From Archaeoglobaceae archaeon (GTDB lineage Archaea > Halobacteriota > Archaeoglobi > Archaeoglobales > Archaeoglobaceae), in NCBI GenBank assembly GCA_025059545.1, contig JANXDJ010000014.1:1-23420 (forward strand): a stretch of 23,420 nucleotides of DNA. The letters are read 5' to 3'. The notes under the pieces are model-generated. The model was not told where the DNA came from, made no database searches, and saw only the letters and a program-made list of their open reading frames with translations. Below, piece by piece: positions 14,871 through 22,760 of this stretch. The position numbers were made by a program, and so were the translations under genes. Position 1 is the stretch's first letter. Each line of letters opens with the position of its first letter.

Positions 14871-15781
14871 ACCTTCACCCTGTCGAAAAGGATGTATTTT
14901 CTGTTGTATGCCAATATAAGCTTTTTTCTAACACTGTTTGACAATCTAACCGCCCTTGCTAAATCTCTTGGAGTTATTTCTGAATTGACAATAGATACAA
15001 GAAATTCCGAATGAGGAAGGTCTTCAGCAGATTCAACTTTTCTGTAAATTCTGAAATCACTTCCAAACTTAAATCCTGTCTTAACAACGAATTTTCGCTT
15101 CTTTAAATCTTTGTAAACCTTATATTTTTCTTCAAAACCCTCAGAACTCTTTATGATGTCGTAAAGTTTCTCTGCACAGTCAAGCTGAAGGAAGCCATTC
15201 TCATATAGATAAAAGCTTTCTACGAGAGATAAAACCACAATTTTGCCGATTTTGCTTCCATAAAAGAATTTACTGAAGAGTTCTACATTATCTGTTATTA
15301 CTCTATCCTTTAAAAGGCTTCCACAAATTTTTGGAAGATTTTCGACTTGTTCTCCAGCAAGATCTGGCAGAGAGGCAATGTAATAAGTTATCTCGCTTTC
15401 CTCGTCAACTATCGCTAAGATAATTTCACCGAATTTTTGTATTTTATCTAAAATATCTTCTATTTTTATAATTATTTTTTCTGAAATTGGATAAAACCTT
15501 CTTTTCGCAAAGATTAACTCTCCATCGATCTTCGCTCTATAACCTCTGTTTCTAAGATCTTCATAAACAAAGTATGATTCCGGAAATGATTTCAATCTGT
15601 TTTCAACCCAGCTCTTCAGTTCTTCCATTTCAGCAAAGAATGCTTTTCCATTCATTTGAAGGTAAAAAGCCTCAATAGGATGCAAATAGAGCTTATCTCC
15701 TTTCTTGAAACCAAAACCCTGTCTTTCTAACTCTTTAACTGCATTTAGCTCTGCAAAGTCATCGAGGAGCTTACCTTTCAT
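14867..15781 (-). CDS. endA: tRNA-splicing endonuclease EndA, two-domain homodimer type
   Basis: 304 residues, about twice the one-domain EndA, as in A. fulgidus. The N-terminal half is a degenerate copy and the C-terminal half carries the active site: Tyr in DFRIYR, His in LPHSEF 11 residues later and Lys in VRKKLIL 30 residues after that. These spacings equal the Tyr246/His257/Lys287 triad known for the A. fulgidus enzyme. It cuts the bulge-helix-bulge of precursor tRNAs to give 2',3'-cyclic phosphate and 5'-hydroxyl ends. A matching substrate, intron-bearing tRNA-Tyr, lies at 5936-6034. It overlaps the TatD and YjjX-like genes by 4 nt. Confidence 0.96.
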   Translation of the reverse strand: MKGKLLDDFAELNAVKELERQGFGFKKGDKLYLHPIEAFYLQMNGKAFFAEMEELKSWVENRLKSFPESYFVYEDLRNRGYRAKIDGELIFAKRRFYPISEKIIIKIEDILDKIQKFGEIILAIVDEESEITYYIASLPDLAGEQVENLPKICGSLLKDRVITDNVELFSKFFYGSKIGKIVVLSLVESFYLYENGFLQLDCAEKLYDIIKSSEGFEEKYKVYKDLKKRKFVVKTGFKFGSDFRIYRKVESAEDLPHSEFLVSIVNSEITPRDLARAVRLSNSVRKKLILAYNRKYILFDRVKV

Positions 15782-16599
15782 AACTCAACTCCATATAGCT
15801 TCTCTATATTCTCCTTACAGATTTTGTATATGAAATCTTCGTCAAATCCATTTTCAAGCAGTTCTTTAACCTTTTTTGGCACCGTCTTTGGACCAAGAAC
15901 AGCTCCAGGGCGCTTGGGATCATCGATGTAATCCGTTTCGAGCACAAAGCGTGAACCTTCTCTCGCAGCAGTCATGACCTTGTCATCTCCAGCAAGGACT
16001 GATGGAAAAATACCAATTTCTTCAAACTCTTTGACTTTTGGTGGACTAAAGTGCTTCACCACTTTTTCCCTCTTCAGCCCAACTTCATCAGCCATTTTAG
16101 CTATCTCCATCCCCATTTCAAAGTTATAGCTCTCAGTATGGAGTTGAACCGCACAGCCAATTTCCTTTGCTATCTCAAAAGCGTGCTTCATGACTTCATT
16201 GCTCAGCTTCCAAACGTGTGCGTCGACACGATAGTGTGGTCTTCCGCTTTTCAGAGCGATCGCTTCACCTTTCGCAACGTATTCTCCCGCAATTGTCAAA
16301 GCCTCTTTCATGATCTCCGCAGCTTTTTCAAAACCGAATCTTGGTCCTAGGATCGTGATCTCTGCGGGATGAACTCCGAGGACTGCGTAGGATTTCACGA
16401 TCTTGTTCGCCTTTCTAACCAAACTTATATGCTCTTCAAAAACCTTTACGAAATCTTTGCCAGTCTTTGGGACTACGTCGTAGTGATGGGCAAGTAATGA
16501 GACAAGAAGCACATGAGTTCCACCAGCTTGTTTGAATTGCTCCAAAGCCTTTAGTTTGAGATGCTTATAGATGTGCATGTGGTTATCCGTTATGATCAT
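15778..16599 (-). CDS. TatD-family metal-dependent hydrolase
   Basis: 273 residues with an amidohydrolase TIM barrel. Metal ligands are visible in order: His7 and His9 (DNHMH), Glu112 (KGEAIAL), His154 (QLHTES), His183 (VKHFSPP) and Asp223 (LETDY). TatD proteins are Mg-dependent DNases with 3'-5' exonuclease activity in the bacteria and eukaryotes tested; this archaeal branch has not been assigned a clear substrate. The second position of the usual GEIGLD motif is altered to GEAIALKSG. It begins a co-translated chain with endA. A TATA-like AGTTAAAAAT (16621-16630) lies about 26 nt before the ATG. Confidence 0.9.
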   Translation of the reverse strand: MIITDNHMHIYKHLKLKALEQFKQAGGTHVLLVSLLAHHYDVVPKTGKDFVKVFEEHISLVRKANKIVKSYAVLGVHPAEITILGPRFGFEKAAEIMKEALTIAGEYVAKGEAIALKSGRPHYRVDAHVWKLSNEVMKHAFEIAKEIGCAVQLHTESYNFEMGMEIAKMADEVGLKREKVVKHFSPPKVKEFEEIGIFPSVLAGDDKVMTAAREGSRFVLETDYIDDPKRPGAVLGPKTVPKKVKELLENGFDEDFIYKICKENIEKLYGVEL

Positions 16600-16665
16600 A
16601 AAAATAAGCTCATTTTTGCTATTTTTAACTTTTTCTAAATAGAATTGTGGTTTGAAAGCGATTGA

Positions 16666-17376
16666 TTACTTTCCAAGCTTTTTTCCAAGCTCTTTTAGAG
16701 CATTAATACTCTCAAAACCGATTTGGGAATCTCCAAGCTCTTTTGCAATTGAATTAGCTTTCTCATATATAGCTAAGGCTTTTTCGGTCTTTTTAAGCCG
16801 GTTATAGAGAGAAGAAAGGTTAATTAAAGTGGCTAAAAGTGTTCTCTTCTTATCTGCGTTGAGACTTGATCTAACCTCGTAAGCTTCAAGTAGAAATTCC
16901 TCGGCTTTTCTGTAATCAGAATCAAGGTAAAAGACCCCAATTTCTAAAGAAGCAGTAGCATAAAGCTCCAAATACTTTGGATTTCTTGTAAGCTTTCTTA
17001 TTTCAGAGTAAATAGCTTGAAGAATCTCTTCGAATTTGTCTTCCGAATAACCCAGCTCTCTAACGTGCTTTCTTAGCCCTTTTATTCCTGATTTTCCAGT
17101 TCCTATAATCGACTCCGTTATTTCAGGATAAACCCGAATTTCGGATGAGATCCCGAACAGAACAGAGGTTAGATCTTTAAAGCAGTATTTTGAAAGAATT
17201 AGGTTGTAAGTCTCTTCGGAAACTTTTCCATTTTTTTCATATTCTTTTAGAATTCTACCTCTTTCCTCGCTGTTCAGCTTTTTCTCAACTTCTACCGCCA
17301 AATCTCTGCTCAGCCTGACTTCAAGGATTTTAATGACCTTATTTCTTAGGATCTCTCTTAAAGTGTCCTCGATCAT
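16666..17376 (-). CDS. TPR-type helical repeat protein, function unknown
   Basis: 236 residues, nearly all predicted helical. Residues ~135-225 look like two or three tetratricopeptide repeats, for instance the A-S-L-E-I-G-x-F-Y stretch, then L-I-N-L-S-S-L-Y-N-R and K-A-L-A-I-Y-E-K-A. The N-terminal 130 residues are charged and unassigned. TPR arrays mediate protein-protein contacts, so this is probably a scaffold or regulator. It stands alone: 66 nt separate it from the TatD start downstream and 133 nt from the divergent HAD gene. No catalytic motif or signal peptide is seen. Confidence 0.75.
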   Translation of the reverse strand: MIEDTLREILRNKVIKILEVRLSRDLAVEVEKKLNSEERGRILKEYEKNGKVSEETYNLILSKYCFKDLTSVLFGISSEIRVYPEITESIIGTGKSGIKGLRKHVRELGYSEDKFEEILQAIYSEIRKLTRNPKYLELYATASLEIGVFYLDSDYRKAEEFLLEAYEVRSSLNADKKRTLLATLINLSSLYNRLKKTEKALAIYEKANSIAKELGDSQIGFESINALKELGKKLGK

Positions 17377-17476
17377 GAAAAATCTGGCTTACCGCATTTA
17401 ATTAGCTTTACGATCTTTGGACTATCCGATCTTTGTTAGTAGATCGAACAAGCCTCAGAAGGATAAATAAGAAAAA

Positions 17477-17486
17477 GCTTTATAAC
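17477..17486 (+). promoter_or_regulatory. TATA box before the HAD hydrolase gene
   Basis: GCTTTATAAC, centred about 28 nt before the ATG at 17510, predicts a leaderless transcript. It lies in the 133-bp divergent gap at 17377-17509, in which nothing else was recognised. Confidence 0.6.
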
Positions 17487-17509
17487 TTCTCCGGATTTTT
17501 AAAGCAGAG

Positions 17510-18163
17510 ATGAAAGTAAAGGCTGTGATCTTCGATCTCGATGACACGCTCGTTGATTTTATTCCAGCAAAGCTGAAAGCATGCGAAGAAGTTGTAAAAA
17601 TTGCAAAATGTGGTTCTGCGGACGAGCTTCTTAACTATTTCCTTAGAGGCAAGCACGGTTTTGAAAGTCATGAGAACATAGCGGACTTTTTGCGAGACCA
17701 TGAAGTTTTTAGCCCAGAACTTTTTTTGAAGTGCTGTGAGATCTATGAGAGAACAAAACTTGAGAGAATACGCGTTTATCCAGGGATTGAAGAAGTCCTC
17801 AGGAGACTGAAAGAGAGAGGAATGAAGCTCGCAGTTGTTACTGATGCAGAAAATGGCAAAGCAATAGCAAGGCTTAGAAAGACGGATCTTGAGAAATACT
17901 TCGATGTAATAGTTTCTGCAGACATGTGCGGAAAGCGAAAGCCAGAACCTGATTCAATACTATTGGCTTTAGAGAAGCTTGGAGTTAAAGCTGAAGAAAC
18001 AGTCCTTGTCGGAGACAGCATTCGCAGAGACATTACCGCGGGCAAGAGGGTTGGAATGATGACGATCTTCGCATTCTATGGCGCTACGCATTTCAGCAAT
18101 GCTGAAAATGTTGACTTCATCGCTGAGAAACCAGAGGATGTTTTGAAAATACTCGGAATTTAG
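17510..18163 (+). CDS. HAD-superfamily phosphatase
   Basis: 217 residues with all four HAD motifs: nucleophile Asp9 and acid Asp11 in FDLDDT, Thr111 in VVTDA, Lys144 in GKRKPEP, and GDSIRRD at 168-174. A helical cap occupies about 15-90, as in subfamily IA phosphatases. Substrates of this group range from glyceraldehyde-3-phosphate to phosphoglycolate and nucleotides, and sequence alone does not decide. The gene begins a plus-strand run; an HTH/zinc-ribbon gene starts 20 nt after its stop. Confidence 0.9.
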   Translation: MKVKAVIFDLDDTLVDFIPAKLKACEEVVKIAKCGSADELLNYFLRGKHGFESHENIADFLRDHEVFSPELFLKCCEIYERTKLERIRVYPGIEEVLRRLKERGMKLAVVTDAENGKAIARLRKTDLEKYFDVIVSADMCGKRKPEPDSILLALEKLGVKAEETVLVGDSIRRDITAGKRVGMMTIFAFYGATHFSNAENVDFIAEKPEDVLKILGI

Positions 18164-18183
18164 TCTACTTTTACAAGGTTACG

Positions 18184-18462
18184 ATGAGACTCGAGGAGAT
18201 CATCTCGATGCTCGAAAAACAGCCGATGAGTGCTAAAGAGATCTGCATAGCCTTACAGCTTGATCCTTCAAGAGAGAAAGAAGTTTATGAAGCGATAAAA
18301 AGAGCTTCGAGAGTTTTAAAGCGGAAGGGAAAGCAAATGGTAATGGATCCGCCGAAGTGTAAGAATTGTGGCTTTGAGTTTGAAAGTATTAGCCCGAGCA
18401 GATGTCCTAAGTGTAAGAGTGAACGGATCGAACCAGCAAGGTTTTTTGTTCGAGAAAAATGA
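18184..18462 (+). CDS. HTH domain fused to a C-terminal zinc ribbon, predicted transcription regulator
   Basis: 92 residues. Residues 1-50 form a winged-helix-like HTH (SAKEICIALQL around 16-26), and the C-terminal part is a zinc ribbon with Cys59, Cys62, Cys74 and Cys77 (CKNC and CPKC). This two-part design is an archaeal family of predicted regulators. AAGGTT precedes the ATG and the gap from the HAD gene is 20 nt, so they are probably one operon. The ribbon could contact RNA polymerase or nucleic acid; targets are unknown. Confidence 0.86.
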   Translation: MRLEEIISMLEKQPMSAKEICIALQLDPSREKEVYEAIKRASRVLKRKGKQMVMDPPKCKNCGFEFESISPSRCPKCKSERIEPARFFVREK

Positions 18463-18534
18463 AGTTCTAAAAATTCGCTGTGATAGTCGAATCTCATAAA
18501 CTCTCAAGGAAAGATTTTTTACCAAGGAATAACG

Positions 18535-19047
18535 TTGAAGAAGTGTTTGAGGAAGTGGTTAGAAATGAATTTTGGGGAAACAAATACTTTGAGTGGAAAA
18601 GCATTCAAAGATTCGATCGTTGTGGAATGCATTGGGGCAATAGATGAAGCTAACGCTTTCATAGGGCTTGCAAAAATCTTCTCAAGAAAAGAGGAAGTGA
18701 AAGAACTTCTTCAAGAAATTCAGAAAAGGCTTTTTAGAATCTGCGAGGAATTTGCAGGGGGTAGAAAAGTAGGTGAATCGGAGCTCGAATGGATAGAGCT
18801 ACAGATTAAGAAAATGGAAGAAGAAGTTCCAAAGATGAAGAGCTTTGTAATTCTCGAAAAAGACGCTCCTACTGCTTTGTTGAGCGTGGCAAGAGCTATT
18901 GTAAGGAAAGCAGAGAGAAGAGCTCTTACGCTTTACAGAAACGGACTCGTTTCGGAGCTTTCAGTTGACTGGTTGAACAAGCTAAGCTATTTGATTTATC
19001 TTCTAACGCTGAAAGAGGGCGAAAAATTCGAAGAGGTGCACTTTTAA
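18535..19047 (+). CDS. ATP:cob(I)alamin adenosyltransferase, PduO type
   Basis: 170 residues. The PduO fold is shown by GAIDEANAFIGLA at 34-46 and by ARAIVRKAERRA at 119-130, which corresponds to the ATP-contacting VARxxxRRAER helix, and LNKLSYLIYLL near 148-158. The enzyme transfers the adenosyl group of ATP to cob(I)alamin. The N-terminal ATP loop, usually T-K-x-G-D-x-G-x-T, is reduced to FGETNTLSG. TTG at 18535 is used as start because AAGGAA lies just upstream; the first ATG (18565, codon 11) would shorten the N-terminus into the ATP loop. The downstream ATP-cone nuclease starts 2 nt after its stop. Confidence 0.85.
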   Translation: MKKCLRKWLEMNFGETNTLSGKAFKDSIVVECIGAIDEANAFIGLAKIFSRKEEVKELLQEIQKRLFRICEEFAGGRKVGESELEWIELQIKKMEEEVPKMKSFVILEKDAPTALLSVARAIVRKAERRALTLYRNGLVSELSVDWLNKLSYLIYLLTLKEGEKFEEVHF

Positions 19048-19049
19048 GC

Positions 19050-19841
19050 ATGCTTGTTAAGAAGAGAGACGGAAGACTTGAGGAGTTCAACGAGGATAAA
19101 TTAATCAGAACCCTAATAAGAGCAGGTTTAAGCGAAGATAAGGCAGAATTAGTTGCAAAAGAGGTTGAAAGTCGAATTTACGATGGTATTAATACTAATG
19201 AAATCCTTGAAATCGCTCTTGAAATAGTTGGAAAATACTCCAAAAAAGTTTCTACAGTTTATGGTTTAAAATCTTCATTGCTTCGCTTAGGTCCCTCTGG
19301 TTACAGATTTGAAAAATTTGTTTCCGCTTTACTTAAAGAATTTGGCTACAAAACAATAACGAATCAGCTAATTGAAGGAAAGTGTGCACTTCATGAGATC
19401 GACGTGATTGCGGAGAAGAAAAAGAAGTTTCTGATAGAGTGCAAATTCCACAACACCCCTACTTACACGGGATTAAAGGACGTTTTGTATTCCTACGCAC
19501 GTTATCTTGACATAATAGAATCTGGAAAAGATTTTGATGCAATCTGGCTTTTCACAAATACTAAGTTCTCGAGTGATGCGATAAGATATGCGAATTGCAG
19601 AGGTTTATTGCTAACGGGCTGGAGATATCCTGAGAACGAAGGAATAGAGTTCATGCTTGAATCCAAGAAGCTGTATCCAATCACAGTTTTGAGTCTAAAG
19701 GATTTCGAGATTGGACAGTTGCTTAAAGAGGGTTTTGCATTCTGCAAGGATCTTGTTGAGAATTCTAAAAAAGTAAGAGAAGTTCTCGGTAAGAGAGGAG
19801 AAAGCATATTGGAAGAGGCAAAAATTCTTCAGGAAGCTTAA
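19050..19841 (+). CDS. ATP-cone domain fused to a Mrr-like PD-(D/E)xK nuclease
   Basis: 263 residues in three parts. Residues 1-80 are an ATP-cone: VKKRDGRLEEFNEDKLIRTL opens it as in ribonucleotide reductase and NrdR. Residues 83-160 are a Mrr-type endonuclease core, with Glu88 (YRFEKFV), Asp118 (HEIDVIAE) and Glu130-x-Lys132 (LIECKFH). Residues 165-263 are helical and unassigned. The ATP-cone senses ATP/dATP in ribonucleotide reductases, so nucleotide-controlled cleavage is a reasonable hypothesis. There is no methylase or specificity subunit nearby, so it is not an obvious restriction system. It starts 2 nt after the cobalamin adenosyltransferase stop, and its TAA interlocks with the stop of the convergent presenilin-like gene. 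Confidence 0.88.
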   Translation: MLVKKRDGRLEEFNEDKLIRTLIRAGLSEDKAELVAKEVESRIYDGINTNEILEIALEIVGKYSKKVSTVYGLKSSLLRLGPSGYRFEKFVSALLKEFGYKTITNQLIEGKCALHEIDVIAEKKKKFLIECKFHNTPTYTGLKDVLYSYARYLDIIESGKDFDAIWLFTNTKFSSDAIRYANCRGLLLTGWRYPENEGIEFMLESKKLYPITVLSLKDFEIGQLLKEGFAFCKDLVENSKKVREVLGKRGESILEEAKILQEA

Positions 19842-20611
19842 TAAATTGCTGAAGCTAAAAGAAATCCAATTATAGCCCCAGAATTTATGAAAGGCAATCC
19901 CGCATGTGCCCCCTTCTTTCTCTCGATCAAGTAAAGAAGCAATGAAAGTCCTATAAATCCACCCAGAATTGTAAACAAGGCGGTTAACTTTATGAAGCCA
20001 AATTCAGGTGAAGTTGTGAATTTCTGGGCTGAAACTGCAAGAATCGCAGGAATTACAACATCGCCAACACCCATAAGCATCCTTTCATTTCCTTTCGGAA
20101 TTATGAAGACCATTGGAGCGTTAATTTTCGTTACAGAGTCCGCTAAGCTGATCATATGCTTTGTCTTGTAAACTGAGATCGCATCGTAGATTGCGAGAAT
20201 TGCAAGCAGAACGATTACTGGCATCGGCTCAAGACTTATTCCGAACATCGCTGAGATCCCAATTGAGAGTAGAAAGGCTGAAATGTTCACTATAAGCCAG
20301 TGTGGCTTTTTTATCAGCACAACAGTGATAGCGATAGCTAAGAATAGGGCGAATATGTCGAGGAATGGGATAAGAACGTAGAAGATCGAGATCAGTGTTA
20401 AAAAGTAAATTAATCCTGCTAAGAATTGCTGTGATCTCGCAAGAAATAGAACCAAGGCTGTGAAAAGAATTATGAGGATGAAGTATAAAATCGAATTCGA
20501 AATGTCCTCAGGATTCTCGAAAACGATCATACCAGCGGACTCGTAGCTCTGGATGGAAAGAACTGCAAAAAGATTTGCTAAAAGAAATATGATCGCAAAG
20601 ATAAACCTCAA
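19838..20611 (-). CDS. Presenilin-like intramembrane aspartyl protease (family A22)
   Basis: 257 residues and about nine hydrophobic segments, starting with one at the N-terminus. The two catalytic aspartates are Asp143 in IYDAISVY and Asp184 in GVGDVVIP, the YD and GxGD motifs of presenilin and signal peptide peptidase. The PAL motif appears as GLPFINSG near 238-245, with PF in place of PA. Archaeal homologues cleave substrate helices inside the membrane. The ATG overlaps the stop of the PIN-ATPase gene by 4 nt, so they are co-translated. The biological substrate is unknown. Confidence 0.93.
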   Translation of the reverse strand: MRFIFAIIFLLANLFAVLSIQSYESAGMIVFENPEDISNSILYFILIILFTALVLFLARSQQFLAGLIYFLTLISIFYVLIPFLDIFALFLAIAITVVLIKKPHWLIVNISAFLLSIGISAMFGISLEPMPVIVLLAILAIYDAISVYKTKHMISLADSVTKINAPMVFIIPKGNERMLMGVGDVVIPAILAVSAQKFTTSPEFGFIKLTALFTILGGFIGLSLLLYLIERKKGAHAGLPFINSGAIIGFLLASAIY

Positions 20612-22413
20612 TCAACCACCTTTAGACTTAGCTTTGAATTCTTAGCTCTTGCAATTTTTAAGCTTCTACCAGCTTCCTTGTCCTTTCTAACCTTTATTAG
20701 ACCCTTTCCACTCACGAGAGCTGAAAAAAGATACTCATCATCTGCATAAACCTCCACAGTCCTTCCTTCAAGTCCTTCTGCATAGATTATGTAATGCCCC
20801 TCTGTCTCCTCAATTCTCGGCTCAGATATTTCAGTTTCCTTTGGAATTATGTCTATGGAAACCTTTAGCTCTTCTTCAAGCCTTTTAATTCTCTTTCCCT
20901 TTTTTCCAAGGATCTTTGGAATTTTACCTTCTGGAACTTTTACTATCGCTTTTCTTCCCGAAATTAAGACTTCGAAATCATCGAGGATCTCTGAAAATTT
21001 GTCTTCAACCGCCCTCTTCAACCTATCATCACTCTCTACTGGCATAACAACGACTTGCTCACCAAACGTGTAGATCTCGAATTCTGCTTTCTTCGTCTCA
21101 AAGTCTTTAACCTCTATAACGGGTCTTGCCAGATCTGCTTCGAACATTCCCGTTGGAACCTTAACTGTGAAGTCGAGTTCGTAAACCTTTGCAATAACTC
21201 CAGCCTCGATGAAGATCACGGTGTCAACTACCTGTGGAATCACTCCAAGCTCAACTCTACCGATCATTCTCTGAATCGCATCTATTGCTCTCGTGGCATG
21301 CGTAACGCCAATCATTCCAACGCCAGCTAGACGCATGTCAGCAAAAACCTGAAAGTCAGAAGTTTTGCGTAGCTCATCGTAGATCGTGTAATCTGGTCGA
21401 ACGAGAAGAAGAATGTCGGAAGTCAAAGCCATGTCTCCTTCCAGAGGAGCATACTGCGTAATTTCATCTCTAACCATCAGATCCCTTGGACTTTCCATCG
21501 TCTTAACAACGTAGCCATGATCAAGCAAATAGTTTGCCACACTTGCTGCAAAAGTAGATTTTCCGGCTCCGGGTGGACCGGCGATTAAAATCCCTCTTTG
21601 TCTCTCTATGATCCTCTTCTTTAGTTCTTCACTAACACCGTATTCTTCTATGCTTACTTTCGCTATTGGACGAACTGCGGTTATTTCAAGCTTATCTGAA
21701 AAAGGTCTTTCAGCGATCGCAATCCTTACATCTCGAAGCTGAACAACAGTCGCTCCTTTACGCTCGATCTCGATACTGCTTTCTTCATCTTGCTTCGCAG
21801 CCTCTATGATCTCGTCAGCAATGTTCGAGAGCTCTTCATAGCTCATTGACTTATCGCTAAGCTTAACCAACTTTAAAGCTCCAATTTTCCCCCTCTTTGC
21901 AAAAGGTGGCACTCCTTCACGAAGGTGGACGCTTGCTGTGTCAGGAGTGAAGAAAGTCATTATTTTAGTCTCCTCTGGCCTAATCATTTTTGGCTTCACA
22001 TAGATCGTCTCAATTCCCTTCGCCTTAGCTATTATACTCTGAACCCGATCAGAAGTTACCAAGATCGCATTGTGAGCTTTTGCTATGTCTCTTATCATGC
22101 TGTCTATTTCTCCACCCTTCGCGAGCTTTATTTCATCAATGCTTGGCCTTCTTCCCGTAAATTCAACCATTATATTCTTAGCCTTTGCAATTTGGACTAT
22201 TTTTTCAATTTCTGCAAGTCCTCTAAATCCACTAATGCGCCCAAAATTAGCCTGAGCTTCAAGATCTGCAACTACTGCTTCAGGAATTATGATCTCATCT
22301 ATCTGCTCTGCAATTACCACTCCAGTGAGTGGAAACTCCTCTATCTTTCCCTCCTCGAGCATTTTAGAAATCCCACCCGCAATAATTATGCTCGTATCAG
22401 GAACTATTCTCAT
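20608..22413 (-). CDS. PIN-domain/PilT-like ATPase/KH-domain protein
   Basis: 601 residues in order PIN nuclease-like domain (1-140), linker (145-250), PilT/VirB11-type ATPase (255-430) and KH RNA-binding domain (485-525), then a C-terminal beta domain. PIN acidic residues are Asp6, Glu52, Asp104 and Asp122. Walker A is GPPGAGKST at 279-287, and the KH loop is GKKG at 503-506. The combination suggests an RNA-handling ATPase with endonuclease potential; it is widespread in archaea but its job is not settled. Start ATG 22413 is chosen because AGGAGGT lies 7 nt upstream and the protein then begins MRIVPDTS, the usual PIN start. A longer frame reaching 22461 overlaps hisI by 65 nt and is rejected. 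It still overlaps hisI by 17 nt and is followed by the protease. Confidence 0.93.
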   Translation of the reverse strand: MRIVPDTSIIIAGGISKMLEEGKIEEFPLTGVVIAEQIDEIIIPEAVVADLEAQANFGRISGFRGLAEIEKIVQIAKAKNIMVEFTGRRPSIDEIKLAKGGEIDSMIRDIAKAHNAILVTSDRVQSIIAKAKGIETIYVKPKMIRPEETKIMTFFTPDTASVHLREGVPPFAKRGKIGALKLVKLSDKSMSYEELSNIADEIIEAAKQDEESSIEIERKGATVVQLRDVRIAIAERPFSDKLEITAVRPIAKVSIEEYGVSEELKKRIIERQRGILIAGPPGAGKSTFAASVANYLLDHGYVVKTMESPRDLMVRDEITQYAPLEGDMALTSDILLLVRPDYTIYDELRKTSDFQVFADMRLAGVGMIGVTHATRAIDAIQRMIGRVELGVIPQVVDTVIFIEAGVIAKVYELDFTVKVPTGMFEADLARPVIEVKDFETKKAEFEIYTFGEQVVVMPVESDDRLKRAVEDKFSEILDDFEVLISGRKAIVKVPEGKIPKILGKKGKRIKRLEEELKVSIDIIPKETEISEPRIEETEGHYIIYAEGLEGRTVEVYADDEYLFSALVSGKGLIKVRKDKEAGRSLKIARAKNSKLSLKVVD

Positions 22414-22726
22414 CCTCCAACCTCCTGAAGAAACAAGTTCTGTTTCCAGTATGGCATGCATTTCCCCTCTGCTCGACTAAATAAAGCAGAGCATCGCAGT
22501 CGCAATCAACCTTTATTTCAACCAACTTTTGCGTATTTCCGCTACTTTCGCCTTTCATCCACAGTTCATTCCTGCTTCTGCTCCAGTAATGAGCAAAACC
22601 AGTTTCGAGGCTTTTTCGAATTGCAAGCTCATTTGCATAGGCAAGCATGAGCACTTCTTTTGTATTTACATCTTGCGCAACGACTGGTATCAAGCCATCC
22701 TTGAACTTCAGCTTTGAGAGATCCAT
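22397..22726 (-). CDS. hisI: Phosphoribosyl-AMP cyclohydrolase
   Basis: 109 residues, the length of a stand-alone HisI. It opens the adenine ring of phosphoribosyl-AMP in step three of histidine synthesis. The metal sites are visible: VDCDCDA at 73-79 for Mg and zinc, and Cys91-His92 and Cys98 in CHTGNRTCF. HYWSRSRNELWMKGE and SSGNTQ are family blocks around 46-66. No other histidine gene is next to it; instead it heads an operon with the PIN-ATPase and protease. A TATA-like sequence and an inverted repeat lie just before the start. Confidence 0.95.
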   Translation of the reverse strand: MDLSKLKFKDGLIPVVAQDVNTKEVLMLAYANELAIRKSLETGFAHYWSRSRNELWMKGESSGNTQKLVEIKVDCDCDALLYLVEQRGNACHTGNRTCFFRRLEDENSS

Positions 22727-22729
22727 ATC

Positions 22730-22760
22730 TAAAGACTTTTTACATCCTTAAAAGTCTTTA
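22730..22760. promoter_or_regulatory. Perfect 11-bp inverted repeat across the hisI promoter
   Basis: The arms TAAAGACTTTT (22730-22740) and AAAAGTCTTTA (22750-22760) are exact reverse complements separated by 9 bp, with centres 20 bp apart. The right arm includes the probable hisI TATA box (minus strand CTTTTAAGG, 22746-22754), which sits about 24 nt before the ATG, and ends on the stop codon of the upstream gene. A dimeric repressor bound here would block TBP. A terminator hairpin for the upstream gene is the alternative reading. Confidence 0.5.

Noticed and set aside
18058..18110. Another box C/D-like pair within the HAD gene
   Set aside because: The spacing and lack of internal C'/D' boxes and terminal stem make it likely chance.
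22414..22461. Longer N-terminus for the PIN-ATPase (ATG at 22461)
   Set aside because: It would overlap hisI by 65 nt, while the ATG at 22413 has AGGAGGT upstream and the standard PIN opening.
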